From positions 1 through 25,684 of the forward strand of contig JBJEPE010000006.1 of the NCBI GenBank assembly GCA_051881075.1: DNA of 25,684 nucleotides, given 5' to 3'. A program made the position numbers and the translations under genes. This document shows positions 15,216 to 21,598 of this stretch, piece after piece. The notes under the pieces were generated by a model. The model was not told the origin of the DNA. It worked only from the letters and a program-made list of their open reading frames with translations, and ran no database searches. The stretch comes from RUG14223 sp051881075. GTDB taxonomy: Bacteria > Bacillota > Clostridia > Oscillospirales > Acutalibacteraceae. Each line of letters starts with the position of its first letter. Positions within the stretch are counted from its first letter, which is position 1.

Positions 15216-16148
15216 ATGTCAAATATATATACATCAGCAGATCAGCTTATAGGTAAGACACCGCTCTTAGAGCTTACACATATTGAGAAATCAGAGAATT
15301 TAAAGGCTAAAATTTATGCCAAGCTTGAGTATTTTAACCCTGCCGGTTCCGTTAAGGACAGAGTTGCTAAGGCAATGCTGGATGACGCAGAAGCAACAGG
15401 CAGGATAAACAAGGACTCGACCATAATAGAGCCTACAAGCGGTAATACGGGTATAGGACTTGCGGCTGTTGCGGCGGCACGTGGATACCGCATCATTATA
15501 GTTATGCCGGAAACAATGTCTGTTGAGCGTCGCCAGCTTATGAAGGCATACGGCGCAGAGCTTGTTCTTTCCGAGGGTGCCAAAGGCATGAAGGGTGCTA
15601 TAGCCAAAGCAAATGAGCTGGCCGCAGAAATCCCAAACAGCTTTATCCCCTCTCAGTTTACTAATAAAGCTAATCCAAAAGCACACTATGATACTACAGG
15701 TCCTGAGATATGGAGCGACACCGACGGTAAGGTTGACATCTTTGTCGCAGGTGTAGGCACAGGCGGAACAGTAACAGGTGTAGGAACATATCTGAAAGAA
15801 AAAAATCCAAATATAAGAATAGTTGCGGTTGAGCCTGAGAGTTCTCCTGTACTCTCAAAAGGTGAAGCAGGACCGCATAAAATACAGGGTATCGGAGCCG
15901 GCTTTGTTCCCGATGTACTGAATACAGAAATCTATGACGAGATAATAACGGTATCTAATGAGGATGCTTTTGCAACAGGTAAGAACGTTGGCAGAAGTGA
16001 GGGTGTGTTGGTTGGTATATCCTCCGGCGCAGCAGTTTCGGCAGCCGTTTCACTTGCAAAACGCCCTGAAAACGAGGGTAAGAATATAGTAGTACTTTTA
16101 CCTGACACAGGCGATAGATATCTTTCTACACCGCTTTTTGCAGACTAA
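15216..16148 (+). CDS. cysK: Cysteine synthase A, O-acetylserine sulfhydrylase (310 aa)
   Basis: It makes L-cysteine and acetate from O-acetylserine and sulfide, with PLP, in the cytosol. AAGGAG overlaps the end of metY and precedes the ATG by about 10 nt. The PLP lysine is Lys47 in GSVKDR, the phosphate- and substrate-binding loop TSGNTG is at 74-79, and the glycine-rich PLP phosphate loop GVGTGGTVTG is at about 177-186. SSGAAVSAA near the C-terminus contains the serine that holds the pyridine nitrogen. Length is normal for CysK. It is the second gene of the sulfur operon, followed by a hairpin and then the Rrf2 regulator with its own promoter. Confidence 0.93.
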   Translation: MSNIYTSADQLIGKTPLLELTHIEKSENLKAKIYAKLEYFNPAGSVKDRVAKAMLDDAEATGRINKDSTIIEPTSGNTGIGLAAVAAARGYRIIIVMPETMSVERRQLMKAYGAELVLSEGAKGMKGAIAKANELAAEIPNSFIPSQFTNKANPKAHYDTTGPEIWSDTDGKVDIFVAGVGTGGTVTGVGTYLKEKNPNIRIVAVEPESSPVLSKGEAGPHKIQGIGAGFVPDVLNTEIYDEIITVSNEDAFATGKNVGRSEGVLVGISSGAAVSAAVSLAKRPENEGKNIVVLLPDTGDRYLSTPLFAD

Positions 16149-16164
16149 ACAAAAAACGATATCA

Positions 16165-16195
16165 CCCCGACAGTTTTATATTGTCGGGGCGTTTG
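16165..16195 (+). terminator. Probable terminator of metY-cysK
   Basis: A perfect 8-bp GC-rich stem (CCCCGACA 16165-16172 with TGTCGGGG 16182-16189) and a 9-nt loop. The downstream T-tract is interrupted (CGTTTGT), so termination may be partial and allow read-through into the regulator gene. Confidence 0.55.
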
Positions 16196-16223
16196 TATGT
16201 AAAAGAATAAATTTAACTTTTGA

Positions 16224-16253
16224 TTGATTTACCTACCGACTGTGTGGTATAAT
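16224..16253 (+). promoter_or_regulatory. Promoter of the Rrf2 gene with internal operator-like site
   Basis: TTGATT (16224-16229), an 18-nt spacer and TATAAT (16248-16253). TTTACC (16228-16233), 12 nt, GGTATA (16246-16251) resembles the two operators at the sulfur promoter (same half-sites, GAC in the centre, spacer one base shorter). It lies exactly between and over the -35 and -10 boxes, consistent with autorepression. Confidence 0.65.
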
Positions 16254-16279
16254 TTAACAAAGAATGAGGTGAAAATGAT

Positions 16280-16681
16280 ATGATGGTTTCAACCAAGGGC
16301 AGATACGCCCTGCGTGTAATGATAGATTTAGCGGAACATAATGACGGGTTTACTGCGATGAAAAGCGTTGCTGAAAGACAAGACATATCACTTAAATATA
16401 TAGAGAAAATATTGCCGATACTCGTAAGGGCTAACATGATAGAGGGCGTTCACGGTAAGGGAGGCGGATATCGCCTGACTTTAGCTCCCGAGGATTACAG
16501 GGTTGGAGATATACTAAGATTAACTGAGGGTGATTTGGCACCCGTTGCCTGTCTGGAATGTGGCTCTGAGCCGTGTGACAGAGCGTCAGAGTGCAGGACA
16601 TTGCCAATGTGGAACAAGCTTAACACTATAATAAATGATTATCTTGATTCTGTAACACTTGCTGATTTAATGAAGAAGTGA
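16280..16681 (+). CDS. Rrf2-family regulator, IscR/CymR type, with cysteine cluster (133 aa)
   Basis: GAGGTG (16266-16271) sits 8 nt before the ATG. An earlier ATG at 16275 stops at once. The N-terminal winged helix is typical: STKGRYALRVMIDLA, then VAERQDISLKYIEKILPIL and the wing GVHGKGGGYRL (about 56-65). The C-terminal half has Cys91, Cys94, Cys99 and Cys105 in the loop where IscR holds [2Fe-2S] (Cys92/98/104). The spacing differs, but a cluster is likely. CymR of Bacillus lacks this set and instead binds CysK. Adjacent to metY-cysK and with matching operator-like sites in both promoters, it most likely represses cysteine synthesis; whether the signal is Fe-S status or a CysK complex is open. 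Confidence 0.85.
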   Translation: MMVSTKGRYALRVMIDLAEHNDGFTAMKSVAERQDISLKYIEKILPILVRANMIEGVHGKGGGYRLTLAPEDYRVGDILRLTEGDLAPVACLECGSEPCDRASECRTLPMWNKLNTIINDYLDSVTLADLMKK

Positions 16682-16738
16682 TTATCAGATATACCATACA
16701 CTTTAATTGTAAAAATTTTATTTTTCTACAAAAAACTA

Positions 16739-16769
16739 TTGACTTAAACCGTACTTTAACTTTTATACT
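16739..16769 (+). promoter_or_regulatory. Likely promoter of the S-component operon
   Basis: TTGACT (16739-16744), then TTTATA (16762-16767, 17-nt spacer) or TATACT (16764-16769, 19-nt spacer). The leader is only about 25 nt, so no riboswitch fits here. Confidence 0.5.
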
Positions 16770-16801
16770 TATATAAACCCATATGAAAGGATGCGTTTGC
16801 A

Positions 16802-17377
16802 ATGAACGATAAAATTAAAAAAGTAGTGTTGACGGCTATGTTTATAGCAATCGGTTTTATATTGCCGTTTCTTACAGGACAAATTCAATCCATAGGAAAT
16901 ATGCTTTTGCCTATGCACATACCTGTACTTTTGTGCGGACTTATATGCGGTTGGCAGTATGGTTTAACTATCGGCCTGATATTACCTATAATGCGTTCTC
17001 TTATTCTAACTATGCCACCCCTCTACCCTACTGCGATATCTATGGCATTTGAGCTTGCGGCTTACGGCTTTATAATAGGTTTTTTATATTCACACTCCAA
17101 GTGGCAATGTGTGCGTGCGCTGTACCGTTGCCTTATAGCGGCGATGCTGGGCGGTCGCTTTGTTTGGGGCATCGTTCAAACAATATTACTTGGTTTTGGT
17201 GCAAAGGGCTTTACTCTTAATGCTTTTATTGCCGGTGCATTCATAAACGCCGTACCCGGTATAATTCTACAGCTTGTTTTGATTCCTGCAATAATGCTTC
17301 TGCTGGACAGAACTCATTTAGTTCCATTTAAGAAAAAATCAAACGGTGATAAAAATGTCGCTAAAGCAAATATATGA
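16802..17377 (+). CDS. ECF transporter S-component, vitamin-type (191 aa)
   Basis: The ATG follows AAAGGATG. The protein is about 190 residues with six predicted membrane helices. It begins with the K-K-V-x-x-A-M-F-I-A-I-G pattern common to ECF substrate-capture subunits and has the short-chain Ala/Gly helix LIAAMLGGRFVWG used to contact the ECF T subunit. It binds its substrate with high affinity and enters the shared EcfT/A/A' module, whose genes are not in this window. Substrate is not decided by sequence. The gene overlaps the next by 23 nt, so the following kinase gives the best clue: a substrate that is trapped by phosphorylation, such as a vitamin or nucleoside-like compound. Confidence 0.8.
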   Translation: MNDKIKKVVLTAMFIAIGFILPFLTGQIQSIGNMLLPMHIPVLLCGLICGWQYGLTIGLILPIMRSLILTMPPLYPTAISMAFELAAYGFIIGFLYSHSKWQCVRALYRCLIAAMLGGRFVWGIVQTILLGFGAKGFTLNAFIAGAFINAVPGIILQLVLIPAIMLLLDRTHLVPFKKKSNGDKNVAKANI

Positions 17378-17921
17378 TGCCATTAATAAATTGCAAGATA
17401 TAAAAGATACCGTTCTAATAGCTATAGACGGTAAGTGTGCATCAGGTAAAACAACAATGGCAGACGAGATATCAAGGAAGATAGACTGTACGGTATTTCA
17501 TATGGACGATTACTTTTTACGTGCCGAGCAACGCACAGAGCAAAGATTAAAAGAACCGGGCGGAAATGTAGATAGGGAACGTTTTTTTAGCGAGGTGCTT
17601 TTACCTCTTAAAAGCGGAGCTAAAAATATAACATACAGACCGTTTGATTGCAGTACGCTTTGTCTTAAAGAACCTGTGACCACCGAAATTAAACCTATAG
17701 TTATAGTTGAGGGCTCGTATTCATGTCAGCCTGATTTGTATGATTTTTATGACCTACATATTTTTACAGATGTAGATAGTAAAACACAGCTTGATAGAAT
17801 AATCAAACGCAACGGTACGGAAGCGGCAAAGCGATTTACTGAAAAGTGGATACCGCTTGAAAATACTTATTTTCAAGTGTATGATATAAAAGAAAAATGC
17901 CAAATTTATTTAAAGACTTAA
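17355..17921 (+). CDS. P-loop kinase of the uridine kinase/pantothenate kinase family (188 aa)
   Basis: The frame opens with GTG at 17346, but GGTGAT there acts as the ribosome binding site for the ATG at 17355, which I chose. Walker A is GKCASGKT (residues 26-33), and FHMDDYFLRAEQR (Asp51/Asp52) is the substrate-side acidic motif of the uridine kinase/phosphoribulokinase group. VIVEGSYS (about 118-125) is the Walker B region of the same group. It phosphorylates a small hydroxyl compound with ATP in the cytosol. The reading frame overlaps the S-component by 23 nt, implying coupled translation and a shared substrate. Candidates are a nucleoside, nicotinamide riboside or pantothenate; I cannot choose. 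Confidence 0.85.
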   Translation: MSLKQIYDAINKLQDIKDTVLIAIDGKCASGKTTMADEISRKIDCTVFHMDDYFLRAEQRTEQRLKEPGGNVDRERFFSEVLLPLKSGAKNITYRPFDCSTLCLKEPVTTEIKPIVIVEGSYSCQPDLYDFYDLHIFTDVDSKTQLDRIIKRNGTEAAKRFTEKWIPLENTYFQVYDIKEKCQIYLKT

Positions 17922-17943
17922 TAATAGTTAAGGAGGAAACAAC

Positions 17944-18831
17944 ATGGAAAAATCTAAGGTTTACTTTACAAAAAATATTACACCTGAAGCAGTTTTAATG
18001 CTTTATAATAAGCTTGGTAAGAAGCTTAGCGGTAATGTAGCAATTAAGCTACATTCAGGTGAGGAGGGCAATCAGAATTTTTTAGGACCGGAGTTTTGGA
18101 AGCCTGTTATCGACAGTATCGGCGGTACTGTAGTAGAGTGCAATACAGCATATGAGGGAGCAAGAAATTACACCGACCGCCACTTAAAGCTTATAGAAAA
18201 GCACGGTTGGAGCAAATACTTTAAATTTGACCTACTTGACGCAGAAGGCCCCGACATGAAGCTTGATATTGAGAACGGTTTAGTTATAAAAGAAAACTTT
18301 GTCGGCAAAAATATGGCGAATTATGACTCTATGCTTGTGCTTTCACACTTTAAGGGTCATCCTATGGGAGGTTACGGCGGCGCCTTAAAACAGCTATCTA
18401 TAGGCTGTGCATCGGCTGAGGGTAAGTCATGGATACACTCCGCAGGAGTAACTAAGGATCAAACTATCCTATGGGATAATCTGCCTGAGCATGACAAATT
18501 TTTGGAGGCTATGGCAGATGCGGCATCCTCTGTAGTTAAATACTTTAATGGAAATTTAGCGTATATAAATGTTATGAAGAATATGTCTGTTGACTGCGAC
18601 TGCTGTGCCGTTGCTGAAGATCCGTGTATGAAGGATATAGGCATATTGGCTTCACTTGACCCTATTGCCATAGATCAAGCCTGCATTGACTTGGTTTATG
18701 CCGCAAAGGACGATCCGGGACAACAGCATTTTCTTGAACGTGTAGAATCACGAAACGGTGTGCATACCATTGAGGCGGCGGCTTTGCTTGGCTTTGGTAC
18801 CCGTGAATATGAGCTTATCTGTGTTGACTGA
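17944..18831 (+). CDS. DUF362-domain protein, short form without ferredoxin tail (295 aa)
   Basis: AAGGAGG precedes the ATG. The whole length is a DUF362 domain: VAIKLHSGEEGN near 32-43, VVECNTAYEGARNYT at 63-77, VLSHFKGHPMGGYGGALKQLSIGCAS at about 132-157 (the family's central motif, broken here by domain description) and LDPIAIDQACIDLV at 238-251. A cluster Cys218, Cys220, Cys221 and Cys228 (DCDCCAVAEDPC) could bind a metal or Fe-S centre. It lacks the 2x[4Fe-4S] tail seen in the window's other DUF362 protein. It is 22 nt downstream of the kinase, so probably in the same operon, and might act in a redox step for the imported compound. The biochemistry of the family is not settled. Confidence 0.8.
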   Translation: MEKSKVYFTKNITPEAVLMLYNKLGKKLSGNVAIKLHSGEEGNQNFLGPEFWKPVIDSIGGTVVECNTAYEGARNYTDRHLKLIEKHGWSKYFKFDLLDAEGPDMKLDIENGLVIKENFVGKNMANYDSMLVLSHFKGHPMGGYGGALKQLSIGCASAEGKSWIHSAGVTKDQTILWDNLPEHDKFLEAMADAASSVVKYFNGNLAYINVMKNMSVDCDCCAVAEDPCMKDIGILASLDPIAIDQACIDLVYAAKDDPGQQHFLERVESRNGVHTIEAAALLGFGTREYELICVD

Positions 18832-18837
18832 TAATTA

Positions 18838-18866
18838 TTGAGAAATCGACTTCATACGATTAAAAT
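18838..18866 (+). promoter_or_regulatory. Promoter of the candidate structured RNA
   Basis: TTGAGA (18838-18843), a 17-nt spacer and TAAAAT (18861-18866), with a predicted start at about 18872. It lies right after the DUF362 stop codon and has no ORF downstream before a T-run at 18954. Confidence 0.5.
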
Positions 18867-18868
18867 GT

Positions 18869-18960
18869 ACAGTCGTAATTTTATTTTCGGAGTAATCTGC
18901 AATGGCGCATTGCTAACCTTATACCTACGGTATAGTAGTTGTTGCAGTGACTGTTTTTTC
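18869..18960 (+). ncRNA. Candidate structured RNA with alternative pairings, about 90 nt
   Basis: A closing helix ACAGTC (18869-18874) with GACTGT (18949-18954) is followed directly by T6 (18954-18959). Inside it, two folds compete for CTGCAA/GCAATG. Either CTGCAA (18897-18902) pairs with TTGCAG (18942-18947), or GCAATG (18899-18904) pairs with CATTGC (18908-18913). A constant hairpin TATACC (18920-18925) with GGTATA (18929-18934) sits between. Two exclusive folds ending in a terminator are typical of a switch or a regulatory small RNA. I do not recognise it as a known class. Confidence 0.5.
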
Positions 18961-18993
18961 ATAATAAAATTGTATTTACTAATAAATTTATAG

Positions 18994-19034
18994 TACCGAT
19001 TAAGGAAAAACGAAAATCCTTAATCGGTATTTTT
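18994..19034 (+). terminator. Strong terminator between the RNA and glpK
   Basis: A perfect 13-bp stem (18994-19006 with 19017-19029), a 10-nt A-rich loop and T5 (19030-19034). It follows the weaker T6 stop at 18960, so two terminators lie in tandem and insulate glpK. Confidence 0.85.
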
Positions 19035-19075
19035 ATGTCATAAAATACATTAATGTTAAAAATTACATCAATATA

Positions 19076-19104
19076 TTGAAAAATTGTGTGCAATATGATA
19101 TAAT
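19076..19104 (+). promoter_or_regulatory. Sigma-A promoter of glpK
   Basis: TTGAAA (19076-19081), a 17-nt spacer and TATAAT (19099-19104). The start is near 19111, with a leader of about 30 nt. I see no clear cre site in it. Confidence 0.8.
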
Positions 19105-19141
19105 ATAACGTATAAAAATCTACAAGGGGTGTATTTTAGCA

Positions 19142-20626
19142 ATGAAAAAGTACATAATTGCTTTAGATGAAGGCACAACAAGCACACGAACTATTATTTT
19201 TGATAAAGACGGTAATACGGTATCTATGGCGCAAAGGGAGTTTACTCAGATATACCCTCAGCCCGGATATGTTGAGCATGATGCTGTTGAGATATATGCA
19301 AATCAGTACGCTACCCTAACCGAGGCGGTTTTTAAAAGCGGAATACAAGCTGACGAGATTGCGGCTATAGGTATTACAAATCAGCGTGAAACGACTGTTG
19401 TATGGGATAAAAATACAGGCAAGCCCATCTACAATGCGATCGTATGGCAATGCCGCCGCACTGCGGATATTTGTGAGGAATTAAAGCAAAAGGGGCTTTC
19501 TGACTATATTACCGCAACCACGGGACTTATCCCCGACGCTTATTTTTCGGCTACTAAGATTAAATGGATACTTGATAATGTAGAGGGCGCACGTGAAAAG
19601 GCAGAGGCAGGCGACCTTATATTCGGAACGATAGATACCTGGCTTTTGTGGAAACTAACAAACGGCAAGGTACATATTACAGACTATACTAACGCCTCAC
19701 GTACAATGCTATATGATATTCATAATCTTAAATGGGATGAAAGACTGTTAAAAGAGCTTAATATACCTATCAGCATGATGCCGCAGGTACGCTCATCATC
19801 TGAGATATATGCTACCGTAAACATTTTAGGCAGTGAAGTACCCATCTGCGGTATAGCCGGCGACCAGCAGGCGGCACTATTCGGTCAATGCTGTTTTGAT
19901 GAGGGCGATGTAAAGAATACATACGGCACAGGCTGTTTTATGCTGATGAATACCGGTGAAAAGCCGTCAAAGAGTAAGAACGGACTTGTAACCACCATTG
20001 CCGCAAGCCTTAAGGATGAGCCTGTTTGCTATGCGCTTGAGGGTAGCGTATTTGTCGGCGGTGCTGTGATACAATGGCTAAGAGATGAGCTTAGATTTAT
20101 ACATGATTCGGCGGATAGTGAGTACTTTGCACGTAAGGTCAAAAATAGCGGCGGCGTGTATATAGTTCCTGCGTTCGCCGGGCTGGGTGCGCCGTACTGG
20201 GATATGTATGCACGTGGCACTATAACAGGACTTACCCGTGGCACAGGCCGCAATCATATTATCAGGGCGGCTTTGGAGGCTATTGCATATCAGACAAACG
20301 ATATATTAACAGCTATGAAGAACGACACGGGAATTGAGTTTTCTTCGTTGTATGCGGACGGCGGCGCAAGTGCAAACACTCTGTTGATGCAATTTCAATC
20401 TGATATTTCGGGCATTAAGGTAGTCAAGCCTGCTTCAAGCGAGGCAACGGCTTTGGGTGCGGCATTTTTGGCAGGCCTTGCGTGCGGATTTTATAAGGAT
20501 AGAAACGAGCTTAAAGGTCTTAAACAGAACGGAAATGTATTCATTCCTATAATGAGCGAAGATGAGCGCAAGCTTCTGCTTGACGGCTGGCAGAATGCTA
20601 TTAAACGTACAAGAGGTTGCATATAA
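19142..20626 (+). CDS. glpK: Glycerol kinase (494 aa)
   Basis: It phosphorylates glycerol to glycerol 3-phosphate with ATP in the cytosol. AAGGGGTG precedes the ATG. FGGY-kinase signatures are clear: DEGTTSTRTIIFDKDG (9-24), GITNQRETTVVWDK (about 79-92), WQCRRT, and FGTIDTWLLWKLTNG with the later GDQQAALFGQ and DGGASANTLLMQFQSD. Length is close to the usual 495-505. In the segment SSEIYATVNILGSEVPICG the HFFG-type loop of other Firmicute enzymes, which carries the histidine phosphorylated by PTS HPr, is replaced by NILG with no histidine, so PTS activation is probably absent (inference). It overlaps the next gene by TAATG. Confidence 0.95.
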   Translation: MKKYIIALDEGTTSTRTIIFDKDGNTVSMAQREFTQIYPQPGYVEHDAVEIYANQYATLTEAVFKSGIQADEIAAIGITNQRETTVVWDKNTGKPIYNAIVWQCRRTADICEELKQKGLSDYITATTGLIPDAYFSATKIKWILDNVEGAREKAEAGDLIFGTIDTWLLWKLTNGKVHITDYTNASRTMLYDIHNLKWDERLLKELNIPISMMPQVRSSSEIYATVNILGSEVPICGIAGDQQAALFGQCCFDEGDVKNTYGTGCFMLMNTGEKPSKSKNGLVTTIAASLKDEPVCYALEGSVFVGGAVIQWLRDELRFIHDSADSEYFARKVKNSGGVYIVPAFAGLGAPYWDMYARGTITGLTRGTGRNHIIRAALEAIAYQTNDILTAMKNDTGIEFSSLYADGGASANTLLMQFQSDISGIKVVKPASSEATALGAAFLAGLACGFYKDRNELKGLKQNGNVFIPIMSEDERKLLLDGWQNAIKRTRGCI

Positions 20627-21534
20627 TGAATATAGTTAATAAAGAATTCTTATCAAGTGACGGAATACACACGGTTAAAGGGGTCGTTTATATTCCTGAC
20701 GGAGATATAGTCGGAACTGTGCAGATAGTTCACGGCATGACTGAGTACATTGAGCGTTACGATGAGTTTATGAGCAAGCTGGCTGACTGTGGATATCTGG
20801 CTTTCGGACATAATCATTTAGGACATAGAGGTACCGTAAGCGATGATGAATTGGGATTTATCGCTCATAAGGGCGGACATGAACATTTAGTGGCTGATGT
20901 GCTGAAATTCGGAGAAATCATTGAGAAAGAATACCCAAACAAAAAGCGTTATCTGATAGGCCATAGCATGGGGTCTTTTGTGGCAAGAGTTGCGGCTGTA
21001 CAGGTGGGTAGTAAGCTATCCGGACTTATCATATGCGGTACGGGCGGATCTAATCCTCTGACGAATATCGGACTGTTCCTGTGCAATACAGTAAGGCTGT
21101 TTAAGGGCGAAAAACACATCTCGCCATTTCTATATAAACTGACGTTTGGCACATATAACCAGCGTTTTACCGAGGGTGGCGAGTTTGACTGGCTTTCTGT
21201 TGACCGAGATAACATAGCAAAATACGAAAAGGACAAGTATTGCACATTTAAGTTTACGGTAAGTGCATTGCATGACCTGATAAGTATAAACAAGCAGGCC
21301 AACAGCAAAAAATGGTTTAAGGCTCTGCCCCATGACCTGCCCATACTGCTCATATCGGGTGAAGATGACCCCGTAGGCAATTACGGTAAGGGTGTTAGCG
21401 ATGTTTACGATAGGATAAAAAAAGTAGGCTGTAACGTGAAAATGAAGCTGTACAAGGGTATGCGTCATGAAATATTCAACGATATTTGCCGTGAAGAAGT
21501 TATAAGCGATGTTATCAAATTTATAAGTGAATAA
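20626..21534 (+). CDS. Alpha/beta hydrolase, monoacylglycerol lipase-like (302 aa)
   Basis: The frame opens at a TTG inside glpK, but AAGAGG (20611-20616) sits 9 nt before the ATG at 20626, which shares one base with the glpK stop (TAATG). Catalytic residues are Ser114 in GHSMG (112-116), Asp248 in SGEDDPVG and His281 in MRHEIFND. The oxyanion-site motif QIVHGMTEYIERYDEF (33-48) matches the HGxxE element of monoglyceride lipases, and the lid is inserted between the two halves. It would release glycerol and fatty acid from monoacylglycerol. Pairing with glycerol kinase makes that role attractive. No signal peptide is present, so it acts in the cytosol. Other carboxylester substrates are possible. 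Confidence 0.85.
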   Translation: MNIVNKEFLSSDGIHTVKGVVYIPDGDIVGTVQIVHGMTEYIERYDEFMSKLADCGYLAFGHNHLGHRGTVSDDELGFIAHKGGHEHLVADVLKFGEIIEKEYPNKKRYLIGHSMGSFVARVAAVQVGSKLSGLIICGTGGSNPLTNIGLFLCNTVRLFKGEKHISPFLYKLTFGTYNQRFTEGGEFDWLSVDRDNIAKYEKDKYCTFKFTVSALHDLISINKQANSKKWFKALPHDLPILLISGEDDPVGNYGKGVSDVYDRIKKVGCNVKMKLYKGMRHEIFNDICREEVISDVIKFISE

Positions 21535-21540
21535 AATAGG

Positions 21541-21586
21541 AAAAGCTCCGAACAGACGACGTATTAGCCGCTGAACGGAGCTTTTT
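21541..21586. terminator. Bidirectional terminator between the lipase and Roco genes
   Basis: Stem AAAAGCTCCG (21541-21550) with CGGAGCTTTT (21576-21585); an inner CAG/CTG pairing extends it beyond an AA/AA internal loop. T5 follows on the plus strand (21582-21586) and T4 on the minus strand, so it can serve both convergent genes. Confidence 0.85.
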
Positions 21587-21598
21587 ATATGTTTAGTT

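Noticed and set aside
14398..15686. Several minus-strand open frames inside metY and cysK
   Set aside because: They lie opposite conserved enzymes and lack ribosome binding sites; they are shadows of codon bias.
16682..16801. Vitamin riboswitch upstream of the ECF S-component
   Set aside because: The gap is 120 bp, the predicted leader is only about 25 nt, and I see no TPP, FMN or other known consensus.
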